8,546 nucleotides of DNA. Origin: an uncultured Clostridia bacterium (lineage in GTDB: Bacteria; Bacillota; Clostridia; Oscillospirales; Acutalibacteraceae). Position numbers and translations under genes: made by a program. The notes under the pieces are model-generated. The model was not told the DNA's origin and did not search any database. It worked only from the letters and a program-made list of their open reading frames with translations. The stretch is from contig CANQGN010000058.1 of the NCBI GenBank assembly GCA_947623215.1, positions 1 to 8,546 of the forward strand. The letters are read 5' to 3'. Positions 6,583 through 8,546 of this stretch are shown in pieces; position 1 is the stretch's first letter, and the number at the start of each line of letters is the position of its first letter.

Positions 6583-6655
6583 TTTTCGGCCGGGCGGGGC
6601 AGTTTGACCCTTCCATAAGGGGGCTTTTCCCCTACTTTTTGGCGTTTTGCACCCC

Positions 6656-6713
6656 CGGCGGGCAGCAAAAAAGGGCGCAGCCTCGCGCCCTTACTGCTTG
6701 CGGCTTGCCGCCG
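6656..6713. repeat. Nested inverted repeat enclosing the terminator
   Basis: The flanks of the terminator, 6656-6666 and 6703-6713, are complementary at 9 of 11 positions, so the whole segment can fold into an extended hairpin or cruciform. The adjoining 6713-6733 is also GC-rich. It may be only an enlarged terminator, or a small dispersed repeat; one copy cannot decide. Confidence 0.4.
6665..6692 (-). terminator. Intrinsic terminator after the rsmI-phosphoesterase-small protein block
   Basis: On the minus strand AAGGGCGC (6692-6685), a six-base loop, then GCGCCCTT (6678-6671) runs straight into a T-tract (6672-6667). The stem is eight pairs with a GC-rich core. It lies about 42 bases after the stop at 6734 and separates the upstream genes from the heat-shock promoter. 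The 222-base stretch 6512-6733 otherwise holds only the heat-shock promoter with its operators and a GC-rich repeat-like segment (6656-6713). Confidence 0.85.
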
Positions 6714-6733
6714 CGCTCCGCCGCCATTCACCA

Positions 6734-7036
6734 TTAGAGCGTTTGGCGGCCGGTAAAGTAAACGGTAACCGAGCGGCGGCCCTGCGGCATGTCGCCGGTA
6801 ACGCGGGCGCCCCCAAGGCTGAGCAGTTCCGTTATTTCCGCCCCTTTGGCGGCACAGCGAAACACCACCTGCCCCTCGCAGTTGATTTGCACTTCGTCAT
6901 CCTTTAGCACAATGCGCCCGGCGCGGCCAATGACTTCTTCTACGTTGTGCTCGTCCCGCGCGGCGACGTAGCGAATGGGCTTGCCTGTAAGCCGGGTGAG
7001 CACCGCCCGGTTGGTGCGGGCTTTGTTTTTGAACAT
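6734..7036 (-). CDS. Conserved-looking small protein of unknown function (100 residues)
   Basis: I do not recognise a named family. The protein is MFKNKARTNRAVLTRL to the end at FTGRQTL. A short basic N-terminus (about 1-16) is followed by what looks like alternating beta strands: KPIRYVAARD, GRAGRIVLKDDEVQINC, GQVVFRC, ARVTGD and SVTVYFTG, with one short helix-like stretch (GAEITELLSL). There is no signal peptide or membrane segment. The ATG at 7036 is preceded by AGGAG (7046-7050) at nine bases, with a second AGGAG-like repeat farther upstream. An open frame continues to 7177, but that part overlaps the phosphoesterase gene and was not used. It lies 22 bases after the phosphoesterase and ends at a terminator, so it should be the last gene of that operon. 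A small beta-barrel or PH-like fold is possible but only a guess. Confidence 0.8.
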   Translation of the reverse strand: MFKNKARTNRAVLTRLTGKPIRYVAARDEHNVEEVIGRAGRIVLKDDEVQINCEGQVVFRCAAKGAEITELLSLGGARVTGDMPQGRRSVTVYFTGRQTL

Positions 7037-7058
7037 GGCTTTTTTCTCCTTTTTCTCC

Positions 7059-7913
7059 TTAGTCCTCCGCCGGGGCGAGGGTGAGCACCGAAAGCTCCGG
7101 TCGGTTAAAGAGCCGCAGCGGGTAGGGGTAGTTGCCCAGCCCCCCGGTAACGTATACGTGGCCGGTGTAGGTGTCAAACAGGCCCTTGTCCGTTACCGTT
7201 TTGTCGCCGCCCGTCACCTCCGGCAGCCACTCGCCGTCAAAGTAGAGCGGCCCCAAAAAAGGAATTTGCACCAATCCCCCGTGGGTGTCGCCGCAGAGGG
7301 ATAAATCCGGCCCGAACCAGTTAAAGGCCTCAAAATTTGGGATATGCGCCAGCAGAATGTTGTAAGAATCGGCGGGGGGCTTGTCGAATTCATAAAACAA
7401 ATTAAAGGTGTCGGTATAATAAACGTTGTCAATGCCGTACAGCCGCAATTGGTTGCCCTTTACGGTAAGGGTTTGCTGGCGGTAAGAAAGCAGCGTAACG
7501 CCAAGGGCGGTAAGAGCGGCTTCATCCGCCTCGTTACGGTCGTGCTCGCCCGGCACGGCGTACACCGGCGCGATTTTGGCAAGCTCCCCATATAGGGCAA
7601 GGGCGACTTCTCGCCCCTCGTCGTCGCCATAGGTGTACATGTCGCCGGTGGTAAAAATCAGGTCGGGCGACTGGCGCTCGACCGCCCGCAGCAGCTTGCG
7701 GTTGTTTTTGCCGTACACCGCGCCGTGCAGGTCGCTTAAGTGCACCAGCGTAAGGGGGGTGGTAATTTTATCGCTCGTAATGGTGGTGCGGTGGACGGTA
7801 AAGGTAAAATTTTCAAACGCCCAAAAGCCGACGAGCAGCACAATAACGAGCAGCAAAATGAGCGCCAGCCGCAGGCGGCGAATTTTTTTGGTGCGTTTGG
7901 CATGGTGTGGCAT
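7059..7913 (-). CDS. Membrane-anchored metallophosphoesterase (YkuE/YaeI-like)
   Basis: A 284-residue calcineurin-like phosphoesterase. A basic N-terminus (1-15) and one hydrophobic helix (about 16-33) suggest an N-in anchor with the catalytic domain outside the membrane. The metal-site motifs follow in order: SDLHG (60-64, D61 and H63), TGDMY (89-93, D91), PGEHD (121-125), AHIP (189-192, H190) and CGDTHGG (207-213, H211). Related proteins usually have GNHD/E and GHTHGG, so E123 and D209 replace a common Asn and His ligand. Activity on a phosphomonoester, diester or lipid-linked phosphate such as UDP-sugar lipids is possible; the substrate is unknown. The ATG lies four bases after the rsmI stop, so translation is probably coupled. 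The SD-like AAAGGA is 12 bases away, rather far. Confidence 0.9.
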   Translation of the reverse strand: MPHHAKRTKKIRRLRLALILLLVIVLLVGFWAFENFTFTVHRTTITSDKITTPLTLVHLSDLHGAVYGKNNRKLLRAVERQSPDLIFTTGDMYTYGDDEGREVALALYGELAKIAPVYAVPGEHDRNEADEAALTALGVTLLSYRQQTLTVKGNQLRLYGIDNVYYTDTFNLFYEFDKPPADSYNILLAHIPNFEAFNWFGPDLSLCGDTHGGLVQIPFLGPLYFDGEWLPEVTGGDKTVTDKGLFDTYTGHVYVTGGLGNYPYPLRLFNRPELSVLTLAPAED

Positions 7914-7917
7914 GAAT

Positions 7918-8546
7918 TTAATCGTTCCTTTGCAGCAGCGCGGCGTAAAGCGCGTTTTTTTGGCAGCCGGTAACCCGGGCGGCCTCGCGGGCGGCGGCAG
8001 AGGGGGGCGTGCCCTGCTCTACCAGCCGCCGGGCGAGGGTGAGCCCCTCCGCAAAGGCTTCTTCGCGGTCGGCCCCGGCGGGTTTTTGGTAGCCGCCCAC
8101 CACCAGCACGTACTCGCCGCGCGGCGGGGTTTCGGCCGCTTTTTCTGCGGCGGCGGCAAGGGTGGTGATAATCACTTCTTCGTGCACTTTGGTAAGCTCC
8201 CGTGCCAGCGCCAGCGGGCGGTCGCCCAGCGCCGACAGCAAATCGGCCAGCGTGGCGGCTAATTTATGGGGGGCCTCGTAAAAAATCATGGTGCGGGGTT
8301 CGGCCGCCAAAGCGGCTAAATGAGCGGCACGTTCTTTATGGCCCACGCTTAAAAAGCCCTCAAAGCAAAAGCGACCGGCTGACATGCCGGAAAGCGCCAG
8401 CGCGGTAGTAAGGGCGGCGGGCCCGGGCACGGCGGCCACGGGGATGCCGGCATCTCGGCAAAGCCGCACCAGCCCCTCGCCGGGGTCAGAAATAGCGGGC
8501 ATACCGGCGTCTGTTACCAGCGCGGCGCTCTGCCCCCCAAGCAGGC
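7918..8546 (-). CDS. rsmI: 16S rRNA (cytidine-1402-2'-O)-methyltransferase RsmI, N-terminus outside window
   Basis: RsmI methylates the 2'-OH of C1402 in the decoding centre of 16S rRNA with S-adenosylmethionine. The frame is open to the right edge (209 codons visible), so the first part, with the GNLGD region, is missing. The visible motifs are LVTDAGMPAISDPGEGLV (the SAM-binding region), VPGPAALTTALALSG, FCFEGFLSVGHKER, TMIFYEAPHKLAATL, LARELTKVHEE, and GEYVLVVGG near the end of the methylase domain. A C-terminal tail of about 60 residues follows, with the TPPSAAAREAARVTG helix pair usual for the family. An ATG at 8502 is internal to the SAM-binding motif and is not the start. The stop at 7918 is four bases before the phosphoesterase ATG. 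Confidence 0.95.
   Translation of the reverse strand, partial: LLGGQSAALVTDAGMPAISDPGEGLVRLCRDAGIPVAAVPGPAALTTALALSGMSAGRFCFEGFLSVGHKERAAHLAALAAEPRTMIFYEAPHKLAATLADLLSALGDRPLALARELTKVHEEVIITTLAAAAEKAAETPPRGEYVLVVGGYQKPAGADREEAFAEGLTLARRLVEQGTPPSAAAREAARVTGCQKNALYAALLQRND

Noticed and set aside
6618..6640. AGGGG/CCCCT hairpin followed by CTTTTT on the plus strand
   Set aside because: It has only five pairs and no plus-strand gene nearby that needs a terminator.
6450..6734. N-terminal extension of hrcA by 95 codons
   Set aside because: It would run through the terminator, the SigA promoter and CIRCE; the family N-terminus begins at the ATG at 6449.
7037..7177. Extension of the small 100-residue protein upstream
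   Set aside because: It overlaps the phosphoesterase coding region and the SD at 7046-7050; the ATG at 7036 is better placed.
8503..8546. ATG at 8502 as the start of rsmI
   Set aside because: The frame stays open to the window edge and the residues before it (LVTDAG) belong to the conserved RsmI SAM-binding motif.

Overview
The window looks like chromosomal housekeeping DNA from a fairly GC-rich member of the Firmicutes, most likely class Clostridia, perhaps the Oscillospirales (Ruminococcaceae-like). The class is inferred from several signals. The gene order is hrcA-grpE-dnaK-dnaJ behind a CIRCE operator. A tandem heptad matching the CtsR consensus lies upstream of the same promoter. DnaK lacks the N-lobe insertion typical of Gram-negative DnaK. 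Shine-Dalgarno sites are AGGAGG-like, and starts include TTG. The genus cannot be fixed from this sequence.

Layout. At the left edge (1-261, + strand) is the C-terminal end of an ABC transporter ATPase, followed by a strong hairpin terminator (294-342) shared with convergent transcription from the right. Everything else is on the minus strand and reads right to left. The first block is rsmI (partial, cut by the right edge), then a membrane-anchored metallophosphoesterase, then a 100-residue protein of unknown function. These three are tightly spaced and end at an intrinsic terminator (about 6665-6692). The second block starts from a near-consensus SigA promoter (TTGACA, 17-bp spacer, TACAAT), with CIRCE just after the predicted transcription start and a CtsR-type box upstream of the -35. 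It reads hrcA, grpE, dnaK, dnaJ, rmuC and ends at the shared terminator near 294-336. No tRNA, rRNA, CRISPR array or insertion sequence was seen.

How the genes work together. GrpE, DnaK and DnaJ form the Hsp70 chaperone machine, and HrcA is its CIRCE-binding repressor. RmuC, a putative nuclease-like protein that limits DNA rearrangement, appears to be a distal member of the same transcript. Translation signals differ between the chaperone genes: dnaK has ATG with a very strong SD, while grpE and dnaJ start with TTG. An imperfect hairpin of about 19 paired positions separates dnaK from dnaJ. Both could help make DnaK more abundant than its co-chaperones.

Main points for a second look. (1) A sequence matching the CtsR consensus sits upstream of the CIRCE-controlled promoter, suggesting dual HrcA/CtsR control. 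(2) hrcA is split by an apparent one-base deletion near 5780-5815, which is either a sequence error or a real loss of the repressor C-terminus. (3) The metallophosphoesterase has altered metal-site motifs (GEHD and GDTHGG). (4) A small uncharacterised protein lies between rsmI/phosphoesterase and the heat-shock operon. I did not find a clearly novel multi-gene system.
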